From contig CM043789.1 in NCBI GenBank assembly GCA_023974075.1, forward strand, positions 31,340,040 through 31,404,039: 64,000 nt of DNA, given 5' to 3'. The DNA is from Chaenocephalus aceratus. Lineage: Eukaryota > Chordata > Actinopteri > Perciformes > Channichthyidae. Position 1 is the stretch's first letter. The number at the start of each line of letters is the position of its first letter. Below, one piece after another: positions 13,874-25,443 of this stretch. Made by a program: the position numbers and the translations under genes. The notes under the pieces were generated by a model, which searched no databases, was not told the DNA's origin, and saw nothing but the letters and a program-made list of their open reading frames with translations.

Positions 13874-14010
13874 GGGGGTATACTACGAAGCAGGATTTTT
13901 GCTTAGCCGGCTAAATTCAGGGGAAACTCCGGCTTTCCGGTCCTACGAAGCTGGTTCTCTTTTTAGCAGGCTAGATCTCCATGGTAACTTATGCTTAGCG
14001 GCTAACCTGG
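13874..14010 (+). mobile_element. Short MITE unit 1 (about 137 bp)
   Basis: Begins gggggtatactacgaagcag and ends gcggctaacctgg. The same unit recurs inverted at 16188-16325 and 16324-16461 and partially at about 16762-16890. Internal landmarks are gcttagccggctaaattcag and ctagatctccatggtaac. It abuts the larger unit that starts at about 14009, whose first bases (gggggtatactacgaa) are almost the same, so small and large units share termini. PIF/Harbinger-like is a guess; no transposase is present. Confidence 0.65.
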
Positions 14011-15282
14011 GGGTATACTACGAATCTAGTTCAACCTATCCTGGATATGTTTTGAGTTATCCGGTTGACTTAATCCAAAACAAAGCCGCTCTCGCTAATC
14101 TGTCCTACAACGCTGGCTATCAACTCGTTCGCTCCAGCCAGCCGTGTCCTATCTAGTTAGGTGCGCGTTCACATAAAAGGGTGGTATCTGGAGCATTCGA
14201 CCAATCACCTTCCTGAATGAAAAGTGAACTTTAATACTAGTCAAATATGAAGAAGTTAAACTTTAAACATCCATGACTTAAACACTTTATCCAGGATAAA
14301 AGCCACATAGCTGCACCTGCAAGGTGAATAGAGCTGGCAAAAGAAAAAGTGTTTGAATGCGTACATTAACAGGTTTATGATATCACTGCCCCGTCTAAAA
14401 CACGATCTGACTTTAATTACATTTGTCTCGAGTGTTTCGTCAACTTAATGTGTTGCTTAAAATAATAATTCTGCATACAGTATGTGACACTGTAAGTGTT
14501 GCACGGCCAGATTCTTTTCAACTCTAAAATACCACATATATGCAATGGCATGATAATATTATTGTGACAAGTGGGGTATTCAGCTGGTGTTTCCAGAAAT
14601 TAGACGTAGATGCAGCCAAAATCGACGAAGGCCACTGTCATTTTTCTATACATCTGCAGGCAGTCTGTAAGGGCAATCCGACAACCCACACAGCTCTAGT
14701 TTACGCTGGTAACGACCTAATGCACACCCCTCAAGTCCAGAGATGTAATCCGAAGACATGCAGCGATTTCTTCGGTCGTTAATTCAGAAAAAAAACCTAG
14801 TGCGCTCTGCCTGGCTACGTTAGCTAGCTGTTTATATTTGCACTTACAGGATATTTGCACCTCCAGGAAAATGGCGTATTTACATATATATATATATGGC
14901 GTGTGTTTCATTGTGGGTAGCTCGTGACGTCACTGTGTGTGAAAGAATACGGCTCAAGAAGCTGACTCAGATAAGGAGATATATAATACATGATGTGATA
15001 TGATGTGATATGAATGATAATGGAACACATCGACGTCTGCACTCAGTGTACTTATGTTGTGGCAGATATTTAAGTAAGCTTTCTTAACGCTAATGTTGTA
15101 ATAGTCAGATTGCTCTGAAGATGGGAGGCGTCTCTCCTGCAATGGCAGCTTTTCTGTATTTCCTTTCTCCTGTAATATGACTTGATCGCTTTAAACTCCG
15201 CACACTGAGCTCTGATTGGTCAGCAGGCGGTACTTTCACTGAGTTGAGCTCTTAGCCTGCAACCTAACCTGGTCCCGACCAG
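14009..15282 (+). mobile_element. Large Harbinger-like unit U1, with an insertion
   Basis: First of several copies of a roughly 0.9-kb non-coding unit. It begins gggggtatactacgaatc and ends near cctaacctggtcccgaccag. Copy U2 (15283-16190) matches it over most of its length, including the blocks gcgttcacat, catccatgacttaaacac and ctcgagtgtttcgtcaac. U1 is longer because about 436 bp (14513-14948) is inserted after the block gttgcacggccag, where U2 runs straight through. No coding sequence is recognised; the 80-codon frame at 14540-14782 lies inside the insertion and has no domain. Confidence 0.65.
14513..14948. mobile_element. Insertion within unit U1 defined by its empty site
   Basis: U2 reads gccagatacggctcagctg without interruption, whereas U1 reads gccagat, then about 436 bp, then acggctca. 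The termini are weakly inverted (left attcttttca; right end reverse-complemented attctttcac) and the only direct repeat is AT. The class is unknown. Confidence 0.55.
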
Positions 15283-16190
15283 GGGCCTATGCTACGAAGC
15301 TGGTTCAACCTAACCTGGATATGTTTGAGTTAGCCGGTTGGCCTAATCCAAAACATACGCGCTCTCGCTAAACTGTACTACGACGCTGGTTATCAAGTGG
15401 ATCGCTCAAGCCAGCCGTGTCCTATCTAGTTAGGTGCGCGTTCACATGAAAGGGGTGGTATCTGGAGCATTCGACCAATCACAAACATGGAGAAGCGTAC
15501 TGACAGCGCAGCGTCATACTTCCTGAATGAAAAGTGAACTTTAATACTAGTCAAAAATGAAGAAGTTAAACTTTAAACATCCATGACTTAAACACTTGAT
15601 CCAGGATCAAAGCCACAGAGCTGCACCTGCAAGGTGAATACAGCTGGCAAAAGAAAAAGTGTTTGAATGCGTACATTAACAGGTTTATGATATCACTGCC
15701 CCGTCTAAGACACGATCTGACTTCAATTACATTTGTCTCGAGTGTTTCGTCAACTTAATGTGTTGCTTAAAATAATGCTTCTGCATACAGTATGTGACGC
15801 TGTGAGTGTTGCACGGCCAGATACGGCTCAGCTGACTCAGATAAGGAGATATATGATACATTATGAAGTGATATGCCGCGGACTGTACTTAATGTTACTC
15901 TGATCCGGTTACTTATGTTGTGGCAGATATTTAATTAAACTTTCTTAACGCTAATGTTATAATAGTCAGATTGCTCTGAAGATGGAGGTGATATTCTATT
16001 CATGTTCACGTTCACACAGTCGGTGATTTTTGCCGGCCGTCTTTCCGGCGACGGCAGTTTTTCTGCATTTCCTTTCTCCTGTAATATGACTTGATCGCTT
16101 TAAACTCCGCACAATGAGCTCTGATTGGTCAGCAGGCGGTGCTTTCACTGAGTTGAGCTCTTAGCCTGCAACCTAACCTGGTCCCGACCA
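15283..16190 (+). mobile_element. Large Harbinger-like unit U2
   Basis: Second copy of the large unit, running from gggcctatgctacgaagctg to cctaacctggtcccgacc. It serves as the uninterrupted reference for the insertion in U1 and for the hAT insertion in U4. Non-coding. Confidence 0.65.
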
Positions 16191-16461
16191 GGTTAGCTGC
16201 TTAGCATATATTACCATGGAGATCTAGCCTGCTAAAAAGAGAACCAGCTTCGGATGACCGGAAAGCCGGAGTTTTCCCTGAATTTAGCCGGCTAAGCGAA
16301 AATCCTGCTTCGCAGTATACCCCCCAGGTTAGCTGCTAAGCATAAGTTACCATGGAGATCTAGCCTGCTAAAAAGAGAACCAGCTTCGTAGGACCGGAAA
16401 GCCGGAGTTTTCCCTGAATTTAGCCGGCTAAGCGAAAATCTTGCTTCGTAGTATACCCCCC
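16188..16461 (-). mobile_element. Two short MITE units in tandem, inverted relative to unit 1
   Basis: Two head-to-tail copies (about 16188-16325 and 16324-16461) of the 137-bp unit seen at 13874-14010, in reverse orientation. Both end in cagtatacccccc or tagtataccccc. They differ from each other at only a few bases, which suggests a recent tandem duplication or insertion into an existing copy. Confidence 0.65.
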
Positions 16462-16462
16462 T

Positions 16463-16890
16463 GCACTCACAGTGCCGCGGACTGTAGGCTACGTAATGTT
16501 ACTTTGATCTGGCTACTTATGTTGCGGAAAATATTTAATTAAGCTTTCTTAACATAATAGTATAATGATAGTTATAATAGTCCGATTGCTCTGAAGATGG
16601 GAGGTGATATTCTATTCATTTTCACGTTCACACAGTCGGTGATTTTGGCCGGCCGTCTTTCCTGCAACCGCAGTTTAAACTGTATTTCCTCCGCACACTG
16701 AGCTCTGATTGGTCAGCAGGCGTGGTGCTTTCGCTGAGTTGATCTCTTATCCTGGAACATATCCTGCTTCGGAGCACAGGCTAGGTTCCAGGATAATTCA
16801 CCATGGAGATCTAGCCCGCTAAAAAGTGTACCAGCTTCGTAGTACCGGAAATCACAGAAGTTATCTTGCTAAACGAAAATCCTGCTTCGT
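16463..16890 (+). mobile_element. Partial large unit U3 plus partial short unit
   Basis: 16463-16760 matches the second half of U1/U2 (from gccgcggactgta through gagctctgattggtcagcag). About 16762-16890 is a degraded short unit in reverse orientation, retaining ccatggagatctagc and gaaaatcctgcttcgtc. Confidence 0.55.
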
Positions 16891-18983
16891 CGGGACCAGG
16901 TTAGGTTGCAGGCTAAGAGCTCAACTCAGTGAAAGCACTGCCTGCTGACCAATCAGAGCTCAGTGTGCGAAGTTTAAAGTGATCAAGTCATATTACAGGA
17001 GAAAGGAAATGCAGAAAAGCTGCCGTCGCAGGAAAGACGGCCGGCAAAAATCACCGACTGTGTGAACGTGAACATTAATAGAATATCACCTCCCATCTTC
17101 AGAGCAATCTGACTATTATAACATTAGCGTTAAGAAAGCTTAAATATCTGCCAAAACATAAGTAACCGGATCAGAGTAACATTAAGTACAGTCCGCGGCA
17201 TATCACTTCATAATATATCATATATTTTCTTATCTGAGTCAGCTGAGCCGTATCTGGCCGTGCAACACTCACAGTGTCACATACTGTATGCAGAAGCATG
17301 GCCGTATCTACCATTGAGGTCACCGAGGTCCGGACCTCGGTAATATTTTTCGAGTTGTGTATATAACAAAACTTGTTAAATAATTGCACTAAACCGGGTT
17401 GTTTGTAGTACTTCCATTTACTGACGATGGGGGTGCTGCTTAACTACGTAGCCTCGATTAAAGCAAACAGAAGAAGACGACATGTATCAACTCAACAAAC
17501 CTCCGCAGCCCGGACTTGAACCGGAGCAGCGAAGGAGTGATGAGGTATCTAGAGATCTGAGTCCAGCGGGCTGCTTGTGTTTCTGTTCATCAGGACATAA
17601 TAGGACCAGCAGATCCTGTGTGAACGCTCTACGTTAGTCAGTGGACGTCCGACAACATGCACACTAACTTATATTGCAGCAGCTATAGTATAGGCTATAC
17701 TTTGGGTTAAATTGCGTGAATAAACTAGCTAGAGAGCTATAGTTAATTACATTCATCCAATGTCAGAAGGATTACATTTTTAACAAACGTAATGCTTTTC
17801 TTTCATTTCAATTTGAATAAAACATTGAAGATATAACATTGTATTGTTTTCTTTTTACACTGACTCAGATATAATTAAAAGACTACGTCAGTCGAAGCTC
17901 TGCTTTGGTAAGGAAGAGACAGGACAGGCAGAGCGAGAGAGAGAGAAAGTGATGGAAGTCAGGGAGGAACTGCAGGTACAGTCACACAAAAGAATGTAGG
18001 CTTAATAAGCCCATCTATCTATCCATCTATCTATCTATGTATCTATCTATAACAATAGTCTTCATTTACAATAGGCATAATTTTTAAACAACATACATCT
18101 ATTGCAGTTATGATGTCATAATAACATACAATTGTATAAAACATCATTTGCTTACATCTTTGTTCTCTTTTGAGAATCAAACAAAACAGATGTAAATAAA
18201 AAAAGAATGCAAACAAACGAGTGAAATTAACTAAATTGCTGAATTGCTTTTAATTCACTGGCAGGAGCGACAAGTGAGGAGGAGCAAAAAGTGAACAACG
18301 AGGGAGAGATTGAACAAAGAGAAAGAGGAGAGAGAGAGAGAGAGAGTAATGAACAGGAAGAAGACAGAGAGACTCAAGAAGATGGAAGAGAGGCTGCAGG
18401 TTATGGAAAGGAGAGAGACATGGATAATGAATGTTGACAATGTTTTGTGATCATTTTAGCCTCTTCTGCATATTCAGATCATTAATAGTAACAATCAACT
18501 GATTCTTATGTATTACACTTTCAAAAATAATGTATACTGCAGCCCACTGACTTGGTTTGAAATCAATATATTATCCAATGTGTGACCCCCCACAGGACTT
18601 AAAAAGCACCTAACTAGATCATGAAAATCCCAAAAATCGGGGGGTACCACCCGAACCCCCCTAACATGTTTGGACCTCGGTATATAGGAAATCCTGGATA
18701 CGGCCCTGTGCAGAAGTATTATTTTAAGCAACACATTAAGTTGACGAAACACTTGAGACAAATGTAATTAAAGTCAGATCCACTCGTGTTTTAGACGGGG
18801 CAGTGATATCATAAACCTGTTAATGTACGCATTCAAACACTTTTTCTTTTACCAGCTGTATTCACCTTGCAGGTGCAGCTATGTGGCTTTTATCCTGGAT
18901 AAAGTGTTTAAGTCATGGATGTTTAAAGTTTAACTTCTTCATATGTCTAATATTATAGTTGACTTTTCATTCAGGAAGTATGA
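16888..18983 (-). mobile_element. Large Harbinger-like unit U4 (inverted), split by a hAT element
   Basis: Reverse-orientation copy of U1/U2. Its 3' half lies at 16888-17296 (tcgggaccaggttaggttgc onward) and its 5' half at 18717-18983, ending at tcattcaggaagtatgacgc. The two parts are separated by the hAT element at 17297-18708. Confidence 0.65.
17297..18708. mobile_element. hAT-type DNA transposon with exact 8-bp TSD
   Basis: Flanked by TGCAGAAG at 17289-17296 and 18709-18716. The left end is CATGGCCGTATC; the right end reverse-complemented is CAGGGCCGTATCC. An 8-bp duplication with CAGGG-type ends is characteristic of hAT elements. The uninterrupted site is visible in unit U2 (near 15780, on the opposite strand). 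The interior (1412 bp) has an (ATCT)n microsatellite at about 18000-18050 and purine-rich GAGA stretches, but no transposase frame, so it is non-autonomous or internally decayed. Confidence 0.85.
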
Positions 18984-19284
18984 CGCTATACAAATGTAAA
19001 CTCTCTGTACAGTGACTGAGTTACAATATAGGAGTCTGTTATTTTACTCACCTGTCTGAGAGTCAGTCTGAGAGTCTTGAGCACCGCGAAGTCCTCCACA
19101 ATCTGATCCAGGACCAACACCTCTGCTTCTGCATTCAGACCATGATTCAGACCAGTCCCATCAACCTGAATACTCAGCCTGTCACTGGGTTTGCACGCAA
19201 GAACAGCAGAGAGGCCTCACACACTCTAAATAAGTTCACCAGTGAAAACAGAAGGATCCACCGGCATTTTAGCATGTAGCATCA
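18984..19284. other. Short spacer between two transposons
   Basis: About 300 bp of sequence between the truncated end of unit U4 and the next element. No recognisable coding content. Confidence 0.4.
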
Positions 19285-19849
19285 GAGGCGCGGGAAGGTA
19301 TTTTGAGTGGGGGTGCTGAGGTGCTGGACTCCAGTGAACACTATTACGGGCACTATAGAGCACAAAAGCACTCCCCACACGCAAACACACAGTACACCCG
19401 CGACTGTTACAATGAAGGCTCGATAATCAGCTCACGGCATATAGGCAGGGGTAAAGTGCTATTTTTTACGAGTGGGGAGCGGACCTCACCTCCTCTAGGG
19501 GGGTCCGTGAGGATGCTCCCCCGGGAAGATTTTTTTTAAATATTGAAGTTAAAAGCATCAATCTGGTGCACTTTGAGAGCAACAGATCTATGGATACATC
19601 TCTCAACACCCAGATGAAACACAACTGTAAGCAGATGTTCTTTTTCTTTATGGATATTTTACAAATCACTCCCCTTTCAAACTGTATTCTTGTTTTACTG
19701 CCATATAGTATTTCATAACTGTTTTTCCTTTATTCTCTTATTTTTTTATAACTATAATGATCATATGAAAGTGTGCCGCACTGCCGCGGAAATAATCTTT
19801 TGAATAATTTGTGACCAAACCGTTTGAGACCCACTGAGATAACTTAGAC

Positions 19850-20723
19850 CAGGGATGGGCAAATGGCGGCCCGCGGGCCGCATGCGGCCCCCACCTCCTC
19901 TTTTTGCAGCCCTCAGATTAATTTATAAACAACGTAATTAATTAAAAAAAATTAAACATTTTTTTTTAAAAATATTTTTCATTTGTTTTACTTGTAGTTC
20001 TGATACCGTCCACTAGACTCCTAGTTACGTCGCGAGCTGCGTACATGATTTCAAATACCGCAAAATAATCTGTGACGCATATTGTGTGTATTGTGTTTGT
20101 TTCCCGGGGAAACCCTCACAAGAAACACCGGCTGTTGTTATGCCTGCTGTGACGTTAAGTTGCCTCTTGTAATTATGCCTTTACAAGCTTAAAAGTTGTC
20201 TGAATTTGCCGAAACAAGTTTAATATTCTTAAAACCAAGACTTTGTTTATTTGAAATCAGATGAAAACAAACTGTCACGGACCCTGCCGTGTTATCTATG
20301 AATGCAGAGACTGGCTACAAGTGTTTTAGGTTCAAGTTAGACAACTAATGTCTGGGTTAGTGTTCATGACTTCATGTGTATGTCATCTAATGGTTAATCT
20401 CAATACACACACATTTTCCGTGCTTTCCAATAGTTTAAAATAGTTTTATTCCACTGTTTAATAACCTATTCAATACAAACATGCCACTTGTAAAAATGAA
20501 ATAACATTTCTGTGAACTGATATTTGTTTAGTGAGCTTATTAGAGGATGTTCCCTTTGATTGTAAAATGTCAATGAAGATGTCAGACTTCGTATATTTGT
20601 TAATAATTACATGCAACACATGGAATTTTTGTGTGTGTGTGTGTTCCAAGTGAATCTGCGGCCCCCTGGTGGCCAGTACATCAATGATGTGGCCCCCACC
20701 ACCATCAAAGTTGCCCATCCCTG
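19850..20723. mobile_element. 874-bp hAT transposon nested in element A
   Basis: Perfect 13-bp terminal inverted repeats (CAGGGATGGGCAA), flanked by ACTTAGAC (19842-19849) and ACCTAGAC (20724-20731), an 8-bp duplication with one difference. The related element at 57097-58209 preserves the uninterrupted target (acttagac at 57777-57784). GC-rich blocks (gcggcccgcgggccg; gcggccccctggtggc) sit just inside both ends and the interior is A/T-rich. Non-coding. Confidence 0.85.
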
Positions 20724-20939
20724 ACCTAGACTAAAGTTAACTATCTAAACACTCAGAGAGTCCTTTAGCTCACCTGAGCCTCTCAGTCTGAGAGGAGAGG
20801 ACTCTCCTCCAGCTTGTTGTGGAACCAACAGCTCCGTATGTCCGTTAGTGCAGCTAGCTAACCAGATGCTAACAACACGGTCCCTGCTGCTGGCACCGGT
20901 CCCTCTCTCTCTCCCTCTCTCACACACACTAAATGCGCT

Positions 20940-21049
<110 letters not shown>

Positions 21050-21670
21050 CCGAGCTTGAATGACACAAGCACACTTTTATTTCCATGCAACTCTCTGATT
21101 GGTCTGGTGTCTTGCCTCTGTTGCATTCACTGAACACGGGAAATTACACTTCTGTCGTCCTCTCTAGTGTCTTGATGAGGTTCACGTAAAGCACGTTTAA
21201 TGTATTATATTATGGAGGTAGAATTGTCCGGGGCTACAGAAACAACATTCGGGGCAGGCCAAAATATTATTTTACCAACAATGTGGAATTTATTGGCTAC
21301 ATATTACACAGATTATGCACAGCGGGAGCAGCAATAACCGTCTAATAATAATTCAGACAGGGGAGCTCCGCACCCCCTGCCTGCCGCTAGGGGGTGCTCC
21401 AGCGCCCTCAGCACCCCCCTTCCCGCGCCCATGGGAGCATGTTCGCTAGACACCTAATCAGCTGATGTTTTGGGTGCGTTTGATTTGTGTTAACTGGCGT
21501 CCTGGACGGGTGGTGAGTTAAATCAGTTATATATCACACAGGCTCCGCCCTCTGCTGGACTCTATGGGTACTACTCTCTATCATGCTTTGCGTGAATTCA
21601 CCTACTGAGTTGCATAAACGTAGCCGGCCAATCGGGGCGAGCCTACCGGAATGCACGCGCAGGCCCACAG

Positions 21671-21679
21671 TATATAAGG
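21671..21679 (+). promoter_or_regulatory. Candidate TATA box of the DIRS element
   Basis: The sequence tatataagg lies about 96 bases upstream of an ATG (21775) in a pyrimidine-rich leader (catcctttttctcttccgcg). The position suits the element's own promoter; this is inference. Confidence 0.4.
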
Positions 21680-21783
21680 TGGCTACGCCTCCCGACTGTC
21701 ATCCTTTTTCTCTTCCGCGAGCAGCAACAACTGAAGCTAAACGTAAGAAGATAGATAGAAGAAAGTGAAAGCATATGGACTCA

Positions 21784-24060
21784 CCATTACATTACATTGC
21801 ATTGCATTTAGCTGACACTTTTATCCAAAGCAACTTACAATAAGTGCGTTCGACCAACAAAATACAAACTTGAAGAAAACAGAATCATATAAGTACATCA
21901 GGTTTCATAGAGCAAAAACATTTCAAGTGCTACTCAACTGGCTTTCGGTAAGCCAGTCCTTTATTAGTATAAGTGCTTTGTTAATAGTTCTATTGCTCGA
22001 AGTGGAGTCGGAAGAGATGAGTTTTCAGTCTGCGCCGGAAGGTGTGTAAGCTTTCTGCTGTCCTGATTTCAATGGGGAGCTCATTCCACCATTTTTGCTG
22101 ATGGGAACTTGGGTCCCCTTCGCAGCGAGGGTGCAGCAAGCCGTTTGGTTGATGCAGAGCGGAGTGCACGTGCTGGGGTGTACGGTTTAACCATGTCCTG
22201 GATGTAGGAAGGGCCAGATCCATTCGCAGCATGGTACGCAAGTACCATTGTCTTGAAGTGGATTCTAGCAGTTACCGGAAGCCAGTGGAGGGAGCGGAGG
22301 AGCGGCGTGGTGTGGGAGAATTTAGGAAGGTTGAAGACCAGACGAGCCGCTGCATTCTGGATGAGCTGCAGAGGTCGGATGGCACATGCAGGTAGACCAG
22401 CCAGGAGGGAGTTGCAGTAGTCTAGGCGTGAGATGACGAGAGCCTGGACCAGAACCTGCGTCGCTTTCTGGGTCAGCTGGGGACGCATCCTCCTGATGTT
22501 GTAAAGCGTATATCTGCAGCAGCGGGTTGTAGCCGCTATGTTTGCAGTGAAGGACAGGTTGTTATCTAGGATCACACCCAGATTCCTTGCAGTCTGAGTC
22601 GGGGAAACAATAGAGGTGCCGATGTTGATTGTTAGGTCAAGAGTGGGACAATCTTTTCCCGGAAGGAAAAGCAGTTCAGTCTTGTCAAGGTTGAGCTTGA
22701 GGTGATGAGCAGACATCCACTGAGAGATGTCAGCTAGACAAGCAGAGATGCGTGCGACGGCCTGGGTCTCTGAGCGGGGAAAGGACAGAATTAATTGGGT
22801 GTCGTCAGCGTAGCAGTGGTATGAAAAACCATGCGGGCTAATGACAGATCCGAGCGAGTTTGTGTATAAGGAGAAGAGGAGGGGACCATGCAGCAGACAG
22901 GTCCAAAAGGATGATGACAGAGGAGAGGGAGGCTGCTTTAGCAGTGTGCAGTTCCTCAGTGACAACAAGGAGGGCAGTTTCTGTGGAGTGACCTGCCTTG
23001 AAACCAGACTGGTGCGGATCCAGAAGGTTGTTCTGATGGAGATAACAGGAGAGTTGTTTAAAGACAGCGCGTTCAAGTGTTTTAGACAGGAACGGGAGGA
23101 GAGAGACAGGCCTGTACTTTATAACATCAGACGGGTTGAGAGTGGGTTTCTTTAGGAGAGGGTTTACTCTTGCCTCCTTGAGACTTTTTGGAAAGTGACC
23201 AGAAGTTAGAGAAGTGTTGATGAAATGGGAGAGAAACGGTAGAATATCAGGAGCGATAGTCTGAAGGAGGTTTGAAGGGATAGTGTCCAGAGGACAGGTG
23301 GTACGGCGGGCAGAGGTAATGAGGGTAAGAACCTCACTTGGAGAGAGAGGGGAAAAGGATGTGCGGGTGAACGGAGGGTCTGGTGACCCAGTGGTGAGTA
23401 AAGGTGAGTCAGAAAAAGAAGAGCGAATATCATCAACCTTTTTTTCAAAGTGGTTAACAAAGTCGCTTGACAGAAGGGAGGAGGGGGAAGGGGCTTTGGG
23501 GGGGGTCCAGGAGGGAGGAGAAGATGGAAAAGTTGTTTGGGATTGGAATAGGAAGATTGGATCTTATCTTGAAAGAAAGTGCTTTTTGCCTGAGAGATCG
23601 AAGCAGAGAAAGAGGAGTGGAGAGCCTGATAGGTTAGGAGGTCGTCATGGTGTTTGGATTTCCACCGTTTCCGCTCTGCTGCCAGAAGGACGGTTCTATT
23701 AGCACGCAGTGCGTCATTTAGCCAGGGAGCAGGAGGGGACTGACGAGCCTGCCGAGATGTGAGAGGACAGAGAGAGTCCAGAGAGGATGAGAGAGTAGAG
23801 AGGAGAGTTTCTGCAGCAGAGTTTGGAGGCAGGAGTTGGAACGAGTCAGAGGAAGGGAGGGCTGAGAGCACCGATGAGGCAAAGGTAGAGGGGGAGAGGG
23901 AACGAAGGTTACGGCGGACAGGTGCAGGATGAGAAGAGATTAGTTTGTTATGTTTGGAAAGGGGTAGAGAGAATGAAATGAAGAAGTGATCGGATGTGTG
24001 GAGCGGGTTTACAGAGAGGTTAGAAGTAGTGCAGTTCCTTGCCCGTGCCCATCTGCTCCC
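21784..24060 (-). mobile_element. L2-type LINE (CR1/L2 clade), 5'-truncated, internally deleted
   Basis: The 3' end lies at low coordinates: repeated cattac/cattg at 21784-21808, followed by the conserved fish L2 tail (gctgacacttttatccaaag). The coding region reads leftward from about 24060. The insertion splits the DIRS element right after its ATG. The exact left border against DIRS gag (about 24060) is approximate. Confidence 0.8.
21990..24060 (-). pseudogene. L2 ORF2 remnant (endonuclease C-term/linker, RT, C-terminal domain)
   Basis: Broken non-LTR polyprotein. The 5' part (about 23620-24060) reads a linker with TSDHFFISFSLPLSKHN and SPPAPWLNDALRANRTVL. A shifted frame follows, and then the RT fragment with the catalytic motif YADDTQL (about 22799-22819), the marker [13 protein letters not shown] and [19 protein letters not shown]. 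The last segment, [20 protein letters not shown], lies in another frame (21990-22241). Near 22888 the sequence jumps from the block before catalytic motif A straight to [10 protein letters not shown], so the motif A aspartate and the motif B region's start are gone. The enzyme is dead. There are at least two frameshifts besides the deletion. Confidence 0.85.
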
Positions 24061-25443
24061 ACAGGCAGCAGGTTGGGCGGAGGGGAGAAGACCCCTGCCC
24101 CCGCTGCCTTGTGACCGTGAAACACTGGAATTTCTGGATAAAATATTCCAGCTCGGGGCACAGCTGGCCGCAGCAGCCAATAATCTGGGCGTTTTAGGGA
24201 TTTCGCTGATTACACCTCAGCAGGAAGCCCCCGACTCCCCGTCTCAGGAAGACCGGAGCGATTATGTGGACCGCTGCATCGGACAGATGAATAATCTGGT
24301 CCATGGTGTAGCCGCCGCAGCTGGCCGTGTGATGTCTTTGGCCACAGTGGGATCGCGCCACGTGTGGTTAGGACTCACGGCGCTCTCCAAGAAGGACCGT
24401 GATGATCGGAAAGGCTCTTCGGATCGATCACCTCGGTCACGCAGCGCTTCAGCCGCTTAGAGGAGGAAAGAGCACAGCTCAGCCGTATGCCGCTGGCTCT
24501 CCCTCAGCGGGGTGAGCGTGAAGTCACGGTAACGGAGCGTCCACACTACAGCTTCAAAAATAGCTTGGAGCTGGGCGTGTCTGGAGCTTGGGGATTTTAT
24601 TCAAGCAACACGGCCAACAACCAATCACATGAATCTCCCGCCCCCGACATACAAAGCAAAAAACCCCGGGGATTGTATGGGAGCAATATATATATAAACT
24701 CCCCAAACAGGCGAAAACCTACCAGTTTCAACCACTGTCTCTGCCACCTCCCTCCATGCCTGGTTCCTCCGGTTTGTATCCCGGTAGGTGAAGAGGGTCT
24801 GGTCATACAAAACCGGGTGATTTGCTACGGCGATAGTTAGTTTCTCCTCCGACTTTTTTTGAAATATAGAAATGAACGGCGGGATATCTCTCCCAGCTTA
24901 GACGCGGTTTGATTGGCTACGGCTTCAGCTGTCAGATTTTGGGAAACGGGATTTGATTGGCTGGCGCTGGCTACTCCGGCGTCTCCGGCGTCAGAAGTTG
25001 AACATTGTTCAACTTCTGTCGCCGGAGACGCCTGAGACGGACCGCTCTGCTACCCACAATTCAGTTCGGCGAAAAAGCGAGGCTACGTGACGTCACCCCA
25101 TTGAAAGTGAATGGGCAGATTGGAGCTTTCGACGCTGTAGTGTAGACGGGCCGTAAGGAGGAGAGAGAGGCGTACAGAGCGCCCACAGCTCCCGCTGCCT
25201 CTCCTGCTCCCTCGGCTGGTTCTACGGGGAAGGTTCAATTCCAGCACCCGCGGGGCCAGACCGGGCGATCCCGACGGGCCTCTGTCCCGTCGGGACTTCG
25301 GGATGGGGTTGGACGACCGCCCTCCCGGAGACGGGCGGTCGGAGGAAGTGTCCCGGTGGAGATGGCTTTCTCCACCCAGGACTTGAGGACGAATCCCGCC
25401 TCCTCCCTCTATGATCTGTCAATACTGAAGAAATGCTTTTAAT
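24061..25443 (+). pseudogene. DIRS gag-like ORF remnant
   Basis: The first clear part (about 24075-24405) reads LDKIFQLGAQLAAAANNLGV and later VGSRHVWLGLTALSKKDRD, phrases I associate with fish DIRS gag proteins. After a frameshift near 24405 the frame continues FGSITSVTQRFSRLEEERAQ to the MITE at 24533. It resumes at 25157 with a Pro/Arg-rich region (EAYRAPTAPAASPAPSAG) and ends SSLYDLSILKKCF with TAA at 25441-25443. The original N-terminus probably starts at ATG 21775, now separated by the L2 insertion. It is non-functional as it stands. The DIRS gag assignment is from memory of the family. Confidence 0.55.
24533..25153. mobile_element. 621-bp MITE with TAA duplication (PIF/Harbinger-like)
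   Basis: Bounded by TAA at 24530-24532 and 25154-25156. The ends are inverted: left cggagcgtccacactacagc, right reverse-complemented cggcccgtctacactacagc. A 3-bp TWA duplication is the mark of PIF/Harbinger elements. The interior has repeated cgccggagacgcc-type blocks, and the 64-69-codon frames in it have no domain. Removing it rejoins the DIRS gag frame. Confidence 0.7.

Noticed and set aside
14540..14782. 80-codon frame as a small gene
   Set aside because: Lies inside an insertion defined by the empty site; no domain, no splice context.
22841..24460. Plus-strand frames over the L2 region as genes
   Set aside because: They are the reverse of the L2 coding strand, except the part after about 24061, which is DIRS gag.
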